This document shows, piece after piece, positions 11,870 to 32,349 of a DNA stretch of 64,000 nt; within the stretch, counting starts at the first letter, position 1, and each line of letters starts with the position of its first letter. The stretch spans positions 7,283,274-7,347,273 of the forward strand of contig JAQFVV010000018.1 in NCBI GenBank assembly GCA_028023455.1, in the 5' to 3' direction. The position numbers and the translations under genes are program-made. Below the pieces are notes generated by a model, which had not been told where the DNA came from, ran no database searches, and saw nothing but the letters and a program-made list of their open reading frames with translations. Source of the DNA: Epiperipatus broadwayi. Its lineage: Eukaryota > Onychophora > Udeonychophora > Euonychophora > Peripatidae.

Positions 11870-13375
11870 TATATGTCAACAGATGGTGTTCTACCAAAAA
11901 CACCGTCAAGTGTATGTTTACATAAACGTCAGAGCACGCATTCACTATCTCTAACTTTAATTCCACTTTCAGATCATGATTTCAAGCTATTTGCTATCAT
12001 CAGTGAAAGACAGGAATAAAAAACTAGATCTAAACACAAACTCTGAGCATTTATGAAACAGTTTTTATTCAGCTTGCAAGCGTGAATCTTTTAGACACAT
12101 AATGTTTTCAAACTCAGCATAGCCAGCTAGATAGCTATATGGGTCTGATCTCAGTTCAGCATCACCACATAGTAGAAGCCTCTGCAATATATATCATTGC
12201 TAGAAAGACCTCAAAGGTACATTTATGAAAAACAAAAAACAAGTTAAAAACTTGCTAACCCTTATATTTATGTCAACAGATGGCGTTCTACCAAAAACAC
12301 CGTCAAGCATATGTTTACGTAAACGTCAGAGCATGCATTCACTATCTCTAACTTTAATTCCACTTTCAGATCATGATTTCAAGCTATTTGCTATCATCAG
12401 TCAAAGACAGGAATAAAAAACTAGATCTAAACACAAACTCTGAGCATTTATGAAACAGTTTGTATTCAGCTTGCAAGCGTGAATCTTTTAGACACGTAAT
12501 GTCTTCAAACTCAGCATAGCAAGCCACATAGCTATATGGGTCTGATCCCAGTTCAGCATCACCACATAGTAGAAGCCTCTGCAATATATATCATTGCTAG
12601 AAAGACCTCAAAGGTGCATTTATAAAAAAAAAAAAACAAGTTAAAAACTTGCTAATGCTTGTATTTATGTCAACATATGGCATTCTACCAAAAACAGCAT
12701 CAAGCATAGGTTTACATAAATGTCGGAGCATGCATTCACTATCTCTAACTTTAATTCCACTTTCAGATCATGATTTCAAGCTATTTGCTATCCTGTCTTT
12801 TACTGATGATAGCAAATAGCTTGAAATCATGATCTGAAAGTGGAATTAAAGTTAGAGATAGTGAACGCGTGCTCTGATGTTTATGTAAACATACGCTTGA
12901 CGGTGTTTTTGGTAGAACGCCATCTGTTGACATAAATACAAGCATTAGCAAGTTTTTAACTTGTTTTTTGTTTTTCATAAATGTACCTTTGAAGTCTTTC
13001 TAGCAATGATATACATTGCAGAGGCTTCTACTATGTGGTGATGCTGAACTGAGATCGGACCCATATAGCTATCTGGCTAGCTATGCTGAGTTTGAAGACA
13101 TTACATGTCTAAAAGATTCATGCTTGCAAGCTGAATAGAAACTGTTTCATAAATGCTAAAAGTTTGTGTTTAGATCTAGTTTCTTATTCCTGTCTTTCAC
13201 TGATGATAGCAAATAGCTTGAAATCATGATCTGAAATGGAATTAAAGTTAGAGATAGCGAATGCGTGCTCTGATGTTTATGTAAACATACGTTTGATGGT
13301 GTTTTTGGTAGAACGCCATCTGTTGACATAAATACAAGCATTAGCAAGTTTTTAACTTGTTTTTTGTTTTTCATA
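11870..13375. repeat. Tandem and inverted array of a ~398 bp foldback repeat
   Basis: Units begin with GTCAACAGATGGYGTTCTACC at 11874, 12272 and (truncated) 12669, giving a period of 397-398 bases. At about 12790-12800 the array turns over: the reverse complement of the same unit runs to 12935 and again to 13330. The whole block is therefore a large imperfect palindrome with direct repeats in each arm. The junction has GCTATTTGCTATC facing GATAGCAAATAGC. No coding capacity. Confidence 0.85.
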
Positions 13376-13435
13376 TATATATGTATGTGTGTGTGTATAA
13401 TAATATTATAATTCGATGTCTATATTTCTTCAAAT

Positions 13436-13672
13436 CAATATATGTAATCTTATAATTAAATATTTATAAATACAGTAATTAGATATATGTAAAGTATAAC
13501 TTTAAAATTTTTATACACTTAGGAGTGTTTCGACTTTATCCTCATAGTCTTTGATTTGACAAAGACTATGACGATAGTCAAAAGCACTCCTAAGTGGATA
13601 AAAATTTTAAAGTTATACTTTACATATATCTAATTACTGTATTTATAAATATTCAATTATAAGATTATATAT
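13436..13672. mobile_element. Palindromic MITE
   Basis: Near-perfect inverted repeat with ~110 bp arms and a centre at TAGTCTTTGATTTGACAAAGACTA (about 13545-13568). The outer ends read TTATAATTCGATG and ATTCAATTATAAGA. A partial copy of one arm lies at about 16165-16300. Confidence 0.75.
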
Positions 13673-13759
13673 ATATATATGTTATATGTATATATATATA
13701 TATATATACATATATACATATATATATATATATATCTATATATATTGATATATATATAT

Positions 13760-13900
13760 AAGCTTTAATCACTCTTAACAAACTTTTCCAAATATCACTA
13801 TCCTCATACTGGTTTCTAATTTTTGGTTTTCCTCAATGAGGAAACTGGTCTGGGAATAGGGATATTCGGAAAATCTTGTTAAGAGCTATTAAAGCTCATT
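13760..13900. mobile_element. Short palindromic element
   Basis: Arms of about 55 bp: AAGCTTTAATCACTCTTAAC...ACTGGTTTC facing GAAACTGGTCTG...GTTAAGAGCTATTAAAGCTC. It is flanked by AT repeats, so target duplication cannot be read. Confidence 0.65.
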
Positions 13901-13984
13901 ATATAACATTTGTAGTACAAGCTTATTAAATTAAGTCACATGATGTATGACTTAATTTCTTTGTAATATATATATATATATATA

Positions 13985-14505
13985 TAACAAAAACAAGTTA
14001 TAATCACGTAAACTTGCTAATGCTTGTATTTATGATCAATAGATGGCACTTTACCAAAACCACTGAACAAGCATATATTTGTTTACATAAATGTCAAAAG
14101 ACTCAGAATTCACTATCTCTTTCATTTGCTCCACATTCAGATCAGCTGATTTCAAGCTAATTTGATATCATCAGTGAAGGATAGGGCTAAAAACTAGATC
14201 TAAACACTGACTCCAAGCGTTTATGCAAACAGTTCTTATCACTTTGCAAGCACGAAGGAACTTTGTCTGAAAAATTCATGCTTGCAAACTGATAGAAACT
14301 TTTTGCATAAACGCTTGGAGTCAGTTTTTAGATCTAGTTTCTAGCCCTATCCTTCACTGATGATAGCAAATTAGCTTGAAATCAGCTGATCTGAAGGTGG
14401 AGCAAATGAAAGAGATAGTGAATTCTGACTCTTTTGATGTTTATGTAAACAAATATACGCTTGTTTGGTGGTTTTGGTAAAGTGCCATCTATTGATCATA
14501 TATAT
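13985..14505. mobile_element. Foldback element related to the 11.9-13.4 kb array
   Basis: A palindrome with ~220 bp arms turns over near 14270. The outer ends are TGATCAATAGATGGCACTTT and AAAGTGCCATCTATTGATCA. The internal order (AGATGGC..., TGTTTACATAAA, CTATCTCTTTC, CTAGATCTAAACAC, GCAAGC) follows the 398 bp unit, so both derive from one family. Confidence 0.8.
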
Positions 14506-15471
14506 ATATTAATTCTAATAGTTTCATGAATAAATGATGGTTTCATACTATTATTTTGGGGAGATTCTTTGTAGTAAATATATACAATATAACAAGTAAC
14601 TAATATCGTAAATTTTAAATAAATAACAAATGATAAGCTTTAAATTTTTTAAAAAACCCATTAAATATACAGAAATTGGAGTAGCACTTTTATTTATTAC
14701 CATATAATCATTATAAACTCATTTTAGTTAGGAAATGAATGTAATCTACTGTTACAACACAATATTTTATGCTATATCTCATTTGTTATGAATAGAAACA
14801 AGTCCAATAATATTTCTCGTAGTATATCTAAGTATCCATGAATCTAGCATGGGGACTTTTCACTAAATAGGAAATAGTATTCACTAATAGGATATGCTAG
14901 TATTAATGAATTGATTCACAATACCAAGTAGTGCCAGCCATTTTCCCAAAAAGGTTACAATATATAATTTTGACATAATTTTAGATAAATGAAAAAAATA
15001 AGTTAAGTTACAATCCAAGGTTATTCCTATAAAATTTAGAATTGGATTGCAGTTCTGTCTTTTATAACAAAAATTATAAACAGTTTATGAGATGATTTTC
15101 TGTTTAGATAAAAAATTGAATATATTGTCTTTATTAGAATAAAAAGATTATTCTGCTTATTCAAAATGACTTCTAATCTGTTCATAACCATAATAAGATA
15201 TCAGGAAAAAATTTTCCTCAAAAAGTCAAAGCAATCTCATCAGCATAAATGAATTCCCTGCATTCTGTATTCGGAAGATTATTGATGAATATATTAAATA
15301 AAATGGTTAAGGAAACTTGATTCTATGGGGACGAATCTGAAAAATATTGTATCTACTATGATCTTAGTATCACTTTTTTTTTTTGCATTTAAAAATTTTA
15401 AATTTTTTTAGAAGTATAATTGTAGTGTATATATATAATTACAAGTTTTCATGGATTTTATAGATAAAAAG
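14506..15471. other. AT-rich intronic DNA, nothing recognised
   Basis: No ORF, exon or clear repeat was seen between two MITEs. Confidence 0.4.
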
Positions 15472-16063
15472 ATTGAAATTAAAATGAAAATTTCCATTTA
15501 TTTATTTAGAAATTTTTAGCTATAAGGTAAATAAATACATAAACAACCAATTAAAACTGTTTCAAACTTAGATTATGTGAATGAGTATTAAAATTGACAT
15601 ATTTTTATAATACTTTTTAAACAGATAAAACATCATCAATTCAAAATTTAAAATTATTTTGTTTCCTATACCAAATGTTATTTTTACTGGGTTTCAAAAC
15701 TTAATTATTATAATTTCGCCTTCAGAAGATATTTTATAAATTATTATTATTTTATATTAATCACATAATCACGTTTTATCTAAATCTAAATAAAAATATT
15801 AACTTTCATTTTTTTAAAAACAAAATTAAAAATTTAAATACAAATGATGACCTACTCAAATTTATTTTTTATACTTTCGTAATAATACATTTACAGACAT
15901 TTTATGTATCACTGTCTATATAATGTGAAAAAATATCAATTTTAAAATACTTACTCACATATATCATCTTAGATTGAAACAGTTTTTAATTAGTTGCTTA
16001 CTTTGTCATCTTATAGCTGAAATATTTCTACATAAATACATGGAAATTCAAGTTAATTTCAAT
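15472..16063. mobile_element. MITE with ~135 bp terminal inverted repeats
   Basis: The left end ATTGAAATTAAAATGAAAAT continues through CTATAAGGTAAATAAATACA and CAATTAAAACTGTTTCAAAC. It is matched in reverse complement by the right end through GAAACAGTTTTTAATTAGTTG and CATCTTATAGCTG to TTAATTTCAAT. The middle 320 bp is AT-rich and non-coding. Confidence 0.75.
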
Positions 16064-16338
16064 ATATATATATATCAAACAACGGTAAACAATTTATAAT
16101 ATAATATAAATAAAAACTCATAAAGAATATTTTCGATTATATTCATAATCATTATATATATATAATGATATTCTTATTCGATGTCTGTATTTCTTCAAAG
16201 TTATATACGTAATCTTGTAAAGTTATATTTTACATATATTTGATTATTGTATTTATTAATATTCAATTACTAAGATTATATATACTGTATATATAATACT
16301 TAAATACATGTATAGTATACTTTATCCTAGATATAATT

Positions 16339-16805
16339 AGAGGGGATTTGAACCCTGACTTTCAAGCTCCCCTCAGTCATTCATTTCCTCTTATACAACC
16401 GATACACATGACAACTTACATGCAAAACAAGATAAATGAACTCCAATATATGTATTTCATGCTGAACCAGCACTCACCAGTTGGTCTGGATCTTCATTTT
16501 TCATATATATATCTAATCAGTGCTTAGTTTTATATTAAGATAGAAAATCTTCAAACTTTAATGAACAGGCCTCAATCTTCTCCACTTTCCAATTCTTAAG
16601 CCATCTATATCATTAATAAATCTGATGATGGCATGTTCAAAGCCCTTGTTTGCCAAATTTTACCAACTGCTGAGTGCTGATTGAGCACAAAATACCTCTA
16701 TTGGAGATCATTTATCTTTTGCACATGTATGTGTCACATGTAGTGGTTGTATAAGATGAAATAGATAACTGAAGGGAGCTTAAAAGTCTGAGTAAAACTC
16801 CCTTT
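16339..16805. mobile_element. MITE with ~140 bp imperfect terminal inverted repeats
   Basis: The left arm (AGAGGGGATTTGAACC, AAGCTCCCCTCAGTCA, TCTTATACAACCGATACA) is mirrored at the right (TTGTATAAGATGAAATAG, ACTGAAGGGAGCTTAAAA, AGTAAAACTCCCTTT). A one-armed relative lies at 2150-2420. Confidence 0.75.
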
Positions 16806-16900
16806 AATTTTATATATATATATCTTCCTTTTGAATGCATAGCCTGGGAAGTTGTTCTAGGTTAAGTATTTTCTAATTAAGTTGATTTAAATGGATAACT

Positions 16901-16931
<31 letters not shown>

Positions 16932-17008
16932 ACTTTTAATATTATGTATATAATTACAGCTAAAAAAACATATCAATATTAAATAAACATTTCATTTCCT
17001 TTACAAAT

Positions 17009-17010
<2 letters not shown>

Positions 17011-17064
<54 letters not shown>
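17011..17064. repeat. (AT)n microsatellite at a splice donor
   Basis: Pure TA run beginning four bases past the GT of the SOUL exon donor at 17067-17066. Confidence 0.9.
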
Positions 17065-17066
<2 letters not shown>

Positions 17067-17067
17067 C

Positions 17068-17210
17068 CTTTGTAACCATAGGAGCTGTGTTTTTAAGTAA
17101 ATCATTTTTTACATTATCATCACCATAAAAGTAATTGAAAATTTGTGTATGGGATCGCTTGCTAACACTGTCAATATCACAACCAAAATTTCTGCTACAA
17201 ACCCATTTTG
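17068..17210 (-). CDS. SOUL/HEBP-type heme-binding protein, internal exon
   Basis: This 143 bp minus-strand exon follows an acceptor TTGTTCTTTTTCAG (AG at 17212-17211) and ends at ACAAAG before a GTAATA donor, which runs straight into an (AT)n tract. Translation gives A-KWVCSRNFGCDIDSV, then a helix-like segment (HTQIFNYFYGDDNVKNDLL) and KNTAPMVTK. This matches the SOUL order: AKWV, a helix ending in Y.xG.N, then K.TAPV. It enters in phase 2 and leaves in phase 0, so it joins in frame to both neighbouring exons. The gap to the upstream exon at 63309 is about 46.1 kb, and the gap to the downstream exon at 11819 is 5.2 kb. The TAPM for the usual TAPV is a minor variant. Confidence 0.85.
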
Positions 17211-17495
17211 CTGAAAAAGAACAAATATTATCTATATTATATAGACTCAACAGTAACTAAATATTTACATACTTATTTTATATCTTTTGTATATATAATG
17301 TTAGATTTGGTTTTGTGATTGCTATTGTACATAAAAATGATAAAGAAATAAAATTTAAAAAGAATCTGCCATTTTGATTTTTATTACTTTTTTGTTAGGT
17401 TTTTATTTTTCAATGACTAATAAAAAATGAACATGTACATGTACATATGTTTCTCTTTAATTCATTACACAGTATTTATGTGTAATTTTAATCAG

Positions 17496-17909
17496 AAACG
17501 AATTACACCCTATACACATACTGCAATATTGTTTTAATACCTCAACAATGTTTTCTTGAGTATGAGCACAAGACAGAGATTTTGAAAAAATAAGAGTGGC
17601 CATTTTATTTTTGTATCTAAATCCACTTATATAGGTAGGCCTATCTAAAGTGTCATGGGATTGTATGCAGTGGAAGACTTTGCAATTGTTAATGGGTGTA
17701 AAGTGATTAATGGAAGACTTTTATACTCTCATCCCAAGATGCTGTATATTGGACTATATAAATTAATTTAAGTACAAAGGTAAAATGGACACTATTATCC
17801 TTTCAAAGTCTTTATCTTGAGCTTTGGTTTGAGAGTATCTTTCATACTCAACAATACATTGTTAAGGTATTAAAACAATATTGCAGGGCATGTGTATAAG
17901 GTATAATTC
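17496..17909. mobile_element. MITE with ~80 bp terminal inverted repeats
   Basis: GAATTACACCCTATACACAT, TGCAATATTGTTTTAATACC and TCAACAATG at the left face CATTGTTAAGGTATTAAAAC, AATATTGCAGGGCATGTGTA and TAAGGTATAATTC at the right. The interior is non-coding. Confidence 0.7.
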
Positions 17910-26350
<8,441 letters not shown>

Positions 26351-27758
26351 ATATATAAGAATTATTCTGGAAGAGATGAAGTATTAATAATGAATAATTT
26401 GAAAAACTCTGCCAGCATAGGTGGTTACTAACCATGGGAAATATATGAAGTACAGCAATACACAAATTTATGCTTAATTGAATTGTCTGATTCTCACACT
26501 AATTCAAATTTATCTCCCCACAATTCTATAAAACCCAAAATAAAGAAACAACACAGATATAGATATGTTTTCACTTAAAATTTAATATTCAATATAATAA
26601 ATAAATCACGGTGTATAACATTATTTTGTGCTCAAATATTTTAGAGAACACACATATACATACACACTGCATAGATCGATAAATAAAATAAAAAAAAGAC
26701 AAAATAAGAGCAGCATCTAATTCATTTAAATGTGAAATATTATTTTGAAATGCTGAAGAGAATTAATTAGATTGTCAATATGGGAAAGTCTTTACACATT
26801 ATCACAAAAGATCCACTAATATTTGAAATAAAAAATATAGGTGATAAAACACACATATTACCTGGATTTTTTCCTGGAAAAATGATGAATTTATAATAGT
26901 AATTATAATAGTTTACTCAATGCTATGGCCATAGAAATTGATGATCTCTGATGGGTTCAATCTGCTTGGTTCCCTAACTTGGTATTGATTTTCTTTGATT
27001 TCAGTTCAAATGTTTAGGAGCAATTTTCTTCCAAGATAGGCACTTATTTCATATTGTAGCAGTGTACGTATCTTCATGCTTCAGTTTTTACCACAGCATG
27101 TTCATGACTAGTGAATATACTTGCTGATTTAAACAATTTTTCAAATCTTCGATGTAGAAATCAAATAACACAAATAAACAGATTATTTTCTTTCAAAACT
27201 CTATTAAACAAACTTATAGCCAGAATTCATTAATTAATTTGACTTTCTTTTTATAGTCTTCCATTTTTTTTGTAGAAAGTTCTCATTCCGCATATTTCTG
27301 TTTTCTTTTCTAGTTCCATCTTTTCTTCAAAACAAAAGCAAAAGCTTTTAGCATCTTTTTTTCTCTTTGTCAAGTTCAAGGAAATTCTGTTGAACACATG
27401 CAATTTATTTTTGACTTTCACTCTTTGTCTGTCTTTCCCTTAACATTCTTTAGATAAAGATCTATGTAGTTTCAATATTTTTTTCTATTTAATATCTCTT
27501 TCTTTCTATGAAATGCAGCAACTTCCATCTTGGAAATAAAAATTTATATTTTTTAATTCCACCAATTTATCCATCCATACAGCAATATATATACATGTGC
27601 TTTAACAAAATAAAAGAGTGCAAAATACCCCTCCCATCCTTCATGATTATTTTAACCCTTTATCTATCTATTTGTATATATAAAAAATCAATATTAAAAT
27701 TATATATGATTACACATATATACAAAATTTTCTCTTTTTTGAACTCATTCTGTTACAA
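26351..27758 (-). repeat. Element 3, 3' LTR
   Basis: On the minus strand it begins TTGTAACAG at 27758, directly after a purine-rich GAATGGGGAG tract (rc of 27760-27770). The part 26351-27452 aligns with 39732-40900. The first ~300 bases have no counterpart in the 5' copy. Confidence 0.65.
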
Positions 27759-27839
27759 TACTCCCCATTCAAAAGCCTTCAAATACAATCTACATGTTTG
27801 AATGGTTCTAAATCTACACATTAAATACTAACCTATTCC

Positions 27840-29175
27840 TTATTGTCTTGGTATGGCAGCAAAGGTTTGAATGACAGGGCATTATAAGACTCCTTTATCT
27901 CCTGCCCAGTTTCTATCCAAAATGCATTGTTTTCCTGACACTTCATGATTGGGAAAGGAACTTCATATAAATTGCAAAATTTTTATATATAAACTTCCCT
28001 GGTTCACTCACATGTGGCATCTTTACCATAACTCAGTTCCCTGCTTTAAACCTATGGGATGTTTCCATTGATCTTCTATTCTGCTCTTGGCTTCTTTTTA
28101 GAAAAGTGTGATATGCCTATTTTTGATTGCTTTCAGTATCAATTGGCTTTTCTTCCATTCCCAGTAAGAAATCATGGATTAACTTAGGAGCATGTTTGCT
28201 AAAGTGTAACCACACAGGTGGAAACCCCATTGATTTGTTAATTGATCAATTAATATAATTGAGTATGTCTGAAACTTTTTGGACCCACCCCCTGTGATAC
28301 CGACTCCCCAAGTTGAGCATCACCTATTCACATGAGTGGATGGAGATTCCAAATGAAGGTTAATATATACTGGATTCCCAATCTCTGGAAACATCTTCAC
28401 CATTCTCCAATGGTGTTCCATGACCTGAGAGAACAACCTGGGGTTTTCCCACTATGGAAAATGTTCCTCTTCAACTAACCATCATGTTTCTCACATTCAT
28501 TTATGAAAACTAATCATATACCATCAGTAAATACCTCTTATTGTATGTGAGTAATGGACATAATAATCCACTGCCATCATCTCACATGGTTTCTTTGGTA
28601 TCATGAAGATCATCGGGGCTGCATAACTTCTATTCACCAGTTTGGCTCTCTGAAAAATTTCACATTGGTTTATGACAGCGACAATCTTACTATGCATGCC
28701 AGGCCAGTAAAAACATTTCTTGACCCAATGTTTGGTCTTCCACATTCCACAGTACCCATATACCTGGTGGACATGATAGACAACTGCATCTCTCATTTGT
28801 TGAGGTATGACAGATCTTAATTAATCTGGATCATCTCAAATTCTATACTGAAGCATGGATTGGTCTAGTCTATAACACCCAATATTATGCTTATACTATC
28901 CAATGATCTTAGTTCCTCTCCCTTCCAAATGCTCAATTAGTATGTTTCAATTGGATGTCTTCTCTTTGGAACTGAGTCATCTGTTTAAGATCACCCTACT
29001 CCTGCAATATGCACATTTTCTACCTGCAAATGTTGAGACTATGAACGCACATGGTTTTGACTGAGAATATTAGCCACAATATTCTCTGATCTTTTGCAGT
29101 GCCTCATGGTATAATAAGCAGGAACCTCCTAATCCCTTGCTGTTTCATCATTAACCTAATAGACCACTCATCTGT
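27840..29175 (-). pseudogene. Element 3 integrase and RNase H end, degenerate
   Basis: Reading the minus strand from high to low coordinates, the region begins with the RNase H C-terminus (SENIVANILSQN, near 29060). Next is an integrase H2C2 zinc-binding segment at 28524-28796 (VYHVHQVYGYCGMWKTKHWV, CFYWPGMHSK, Cys pair partly lost: NQCEIFQRAK) and the start of the catalytic core (MMAVDYYVH). A GPY/F-like tail follows near 27850 (ENNAFWIETGQEIKESYNAL). Frame changes and stops are frequent, and most of the catalytic core between 28520 and 28060 cannot be followed. Confidence 0.7.
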
Positions 29176-29816
29176 GTTAGATTCAAACTTCATTTAAAAT
29201 GTAATATATGTAAAATATAGCTACAATTTGCTATCATGGCTATCTGAACAGCATTATATATTTACATATGAAAGAAAGCTATAATTAAATAGGATTGATA
29301 GAATTGTAGCATATTATTATTAGTATCGCATATTATTTTAATAAAATATTTTTATTATGTTAAGTAATGATAGGGGTCAATTTATTAATAAAGTTATTAT
29401 TTTAATTCGTATGTGAATATATAATCCAACCTATATTTATAATGTATATAGGGGTGGCATGATTTAAAACATTAAATCTATTATGTTGTTTTAAAATATT
29501 AAAAGATGTAAAATATTTTAAAAAGGTTTATTTTAAATATGGTAAAAAAGTTTATTGGATGCTGAAAAGTTTTTTTTAAATTAAATATTTTTTTTTTTTA
29601 GAATTAAAAGTTTTGGTTAGAAACAGATTTTGTCATAAACACATCTACCTTAGTTAAAGTTAAAAAGTCATTTTAAAATCTGGCTAATTGAAATAGATAT
29701 AAAAAATAAGCTATTTTTGGACCTTACTAATTAAAATTGTTTACGGTAAAATGGTTTCACAAAAGCCATAAAAGTTATAACTGAAATGCCTTAATAATTT
29801 ATCGATATTTAAAATC
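29176..29816. other. AT-rich insertion in element 3, no gene
   Basis: Nothing coding is seen between the integrase fragment and the SINE. Confidence 0.4.
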
Positions 29817-29961
29817 AAAATCACATGTTGTCTTGCATTGGTGGTCGAGAGGTCAGCACGACTGCCTTGCACTTGCAGGCAGTTGCCCAGGTTGTGGGTT
29901 CATGTCCTGGCCAATGCTATGACACTTAAAAAAAAATAATAATAAAAAAATCACATGTTGT
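29817..29961 (+). mobile_element. tRNA-derived SINE with 15 bp target-site duplication
   Basis: The ~115 bp body (29832-29946) has an A-box-like TGGTCGAGAGGTCA and a B-box-like GGGTTCATGTCC. GCATTGG and CCAATGC could pair like a 7 bp acceptor stem. The body ends in an A-rich tail with AATAATAATAAAAAAA. AAAATCACATGTTGT occurs exactly on both sides (29817-29831 and 29947-29961). The perfect duplication points to a recent insertion. The parent tRNA is uncertain. Confidence 0.85.
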
Positions 29962-32345
29962 TGGAAATTTCATTAAAACAGAATTAAGGAACAGTTATAA
30001 CACCTCAGAAACTTATCAGAATATTTGAAATCAGATTTGGCAAAATTAATTAAAATGTAATCCTGAGGCAAAAAAAGTCTTAAAAGTGTTAAAGCTGATA
30101 AGGTGAAGGCATAAATAGGCCATGTTTTGAGCTTGAAAAGGGACTCCATTTTGAATAGCATTTGCCATTAGAACCAAATGTAGTTTTTGAACTGAAATGT
30201 CAGGCTAGTGGAGCAGTCTTGGCTGTCACTTTTTAATGAGGTGATGGGGTTTGCTTCCATCTGATACCATCATAACCAGCATGCCGCTATAATATTTACA
30301 GCCTAATCACAAAAGAAGAGGATGCCACAAGCCACCCAGAAAGCTCACCATACTTCAGCTTAATCACCTGTAATAATACCAATAAATTACCTTAAACTTC
30401 AGACCTCTGTGTTAGTTTTATGTTAATTCATACAACCTTTTTAAACCCTCAAATTCAAGTTAGCTAACTAACCACTAAATGTACATTTTTTTCTAAATGC
30501 TAAAGTTTTTTATTTTGTTAAATTCTTTAAATGACCCACTTGCTTTTTTAAAATTTCCTTCAATAAGAAAATGAATTAATATTTTCCTAATTTAAAACTA
30601 TATCACTGCAGTTTTATGTCTATAGTTATTTCTTAATTACATAGTTTTTAATATTTATTGTATGATATTTTATGATATGCTGATGTTTCGAAACAGTGAA
30701 CACTAAATTTCATTTAAGAAGAGAGTAATTAAAACCTCTTATTTTCCTGTGCACTGTTTCGAAACCCTCTTATGAAAATAGTAATGACTCGCTCTGCACT
30801 TGTTATTATTTAATATTTTATTGGTAATTATTTGATTGTAAATTTGCAATGTGGCTTGTATCAGTTAGAAATTAATTTTAACTTATTTTATACTAAGAAA
30901 TAGATGAGCCTTGAGAAATATAAGTATATTTGCTAGTTAATTTATTTATAAAATCCCTTCAAATATACTTTCTCCTCTTTTTAATATCAATTATTTGATC
31001 AATAACAAATTAGATTGAACTGAAACATCAAAGAATATCTATAATTATTTCTGTCTATAGCATATATTTTTATCATGTTACCTAAGAGTTGGCTTCTATT
31101 TGATCAAGCTAATGAGTTATTGTTATTGACTATAGAATATTAAATTTATAAAATTCTTTCCTTGGCGGATGTGATTAATTTAGTTAAATATTTTCTCGTT
31201 TTGCTGCTATGTATATTTACATCTTTAAGATGGAGCTTCAGTTAAGCCAGCACATTTTGCTTTCATAGAGTAGAGAAGTTGTGAAGCCTGAGTTTAAGGC
31301 CAGGTCAGCACATAAGTCCCCCACCATATCTGAACTAATTGTTCCTTTCTCATACAGCATAATGATCAGTTTCAAGGTACCAGCGTTTGTTGCTGAAACC
31401 CTTGATTTACCAATCCATTCACAGAGCGACTTTTACTATTGTATTTGCTGGTGCTATAGCACATTGGTACATCCAGAGCAGCCAACTCTAACTCCCTATT
31501 TCATTACTTTCAGCAATCTGATGTATTGTAGCTAATTTTAGGCTAAATAAATAAATATAGAAACAGACAAGTAATGTCATCATAAGTGTTAACCAAGGCT
31601 TAGTCTAATTGCTTGTATACAGCCACATATTAAGAGGAGTTGGCATATGTTCCGCTATAGACATGACATAGTGATAAGTTATTTATTTAAATGCCTGCAT
31701 GCATTTTCATGCCTTATATAAATTTGTTATATATATATATATATATTTGTATTTAAATTGTAACTCATCAAAAGCAATGATGATTTATTTATCTATGGCT
31801 ATCATGAATTTATAAGATGAACACCTGTTACATTCATCTTACTTAAATATACTATTTAATTGCCTTAATATTTTGTAAGTGAATCTGCATGAATAATATA
31901 CCTAAACACTCTTCAGCCATTGAATGTCTGCATGCATTTTCATGTATTATATAAGTTGTAATATATCTTGGGTTAAATTATGATATATTGGAGGAAATAA
32001 AAAAACTGTAGTAAATTAACCTAGTCCATTATTGGTTTCATTATTCAATCCAATTCTAATTATTGATTATATATTTATAAAATGTATGCATTAATAAAGT
32101 CTCCATTAAGTTAGTTATTTGTTAGATGCTATCAATAATAGCAATTTTAATCATCTCATTGCTTTTCCCTGACCTATATTGGCCATGAAGAAAGGAATAT
32201 ACTACATGCAATTTCAAGGTGGTCATTTGTAAGGTTTTGAGTCTTAGAGTACTGACTTATGAGTTGAAGTGGGATTAGACTTGGGGTGTCACAATCCTAG
32301 TCTGATCAGCTTTGGTCTTTTTTGCTTGGACTCTGAATTCTGTTA
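29962..32345. other. Non-coding insert between the two parts of element 3
   Basis: No gene seen. It contains an inverted pair TGTTTCGAAACAGTGAAC / GTGCACTGTTTCGAAACC (about 30684-30768). It also has a direct repeat of CTGCATGCATTTTCATG at about 31695 and 31929. Confidence 0.4.
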
Positions 32346-32349
32346 CACA

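Noticed and set aside
16960-17250. Whole 96-codon minus ORF as a gene
   Set aside because: Only 17068-17210 is coding; the rest is intron and (AT)n read through as Tyr-Ile.
29834-29920. Functional tRNA gene
   Set aside because: Flanking target duplication, A-rich tail and weak T-arm pairing point to a SINE or retropseudogene.
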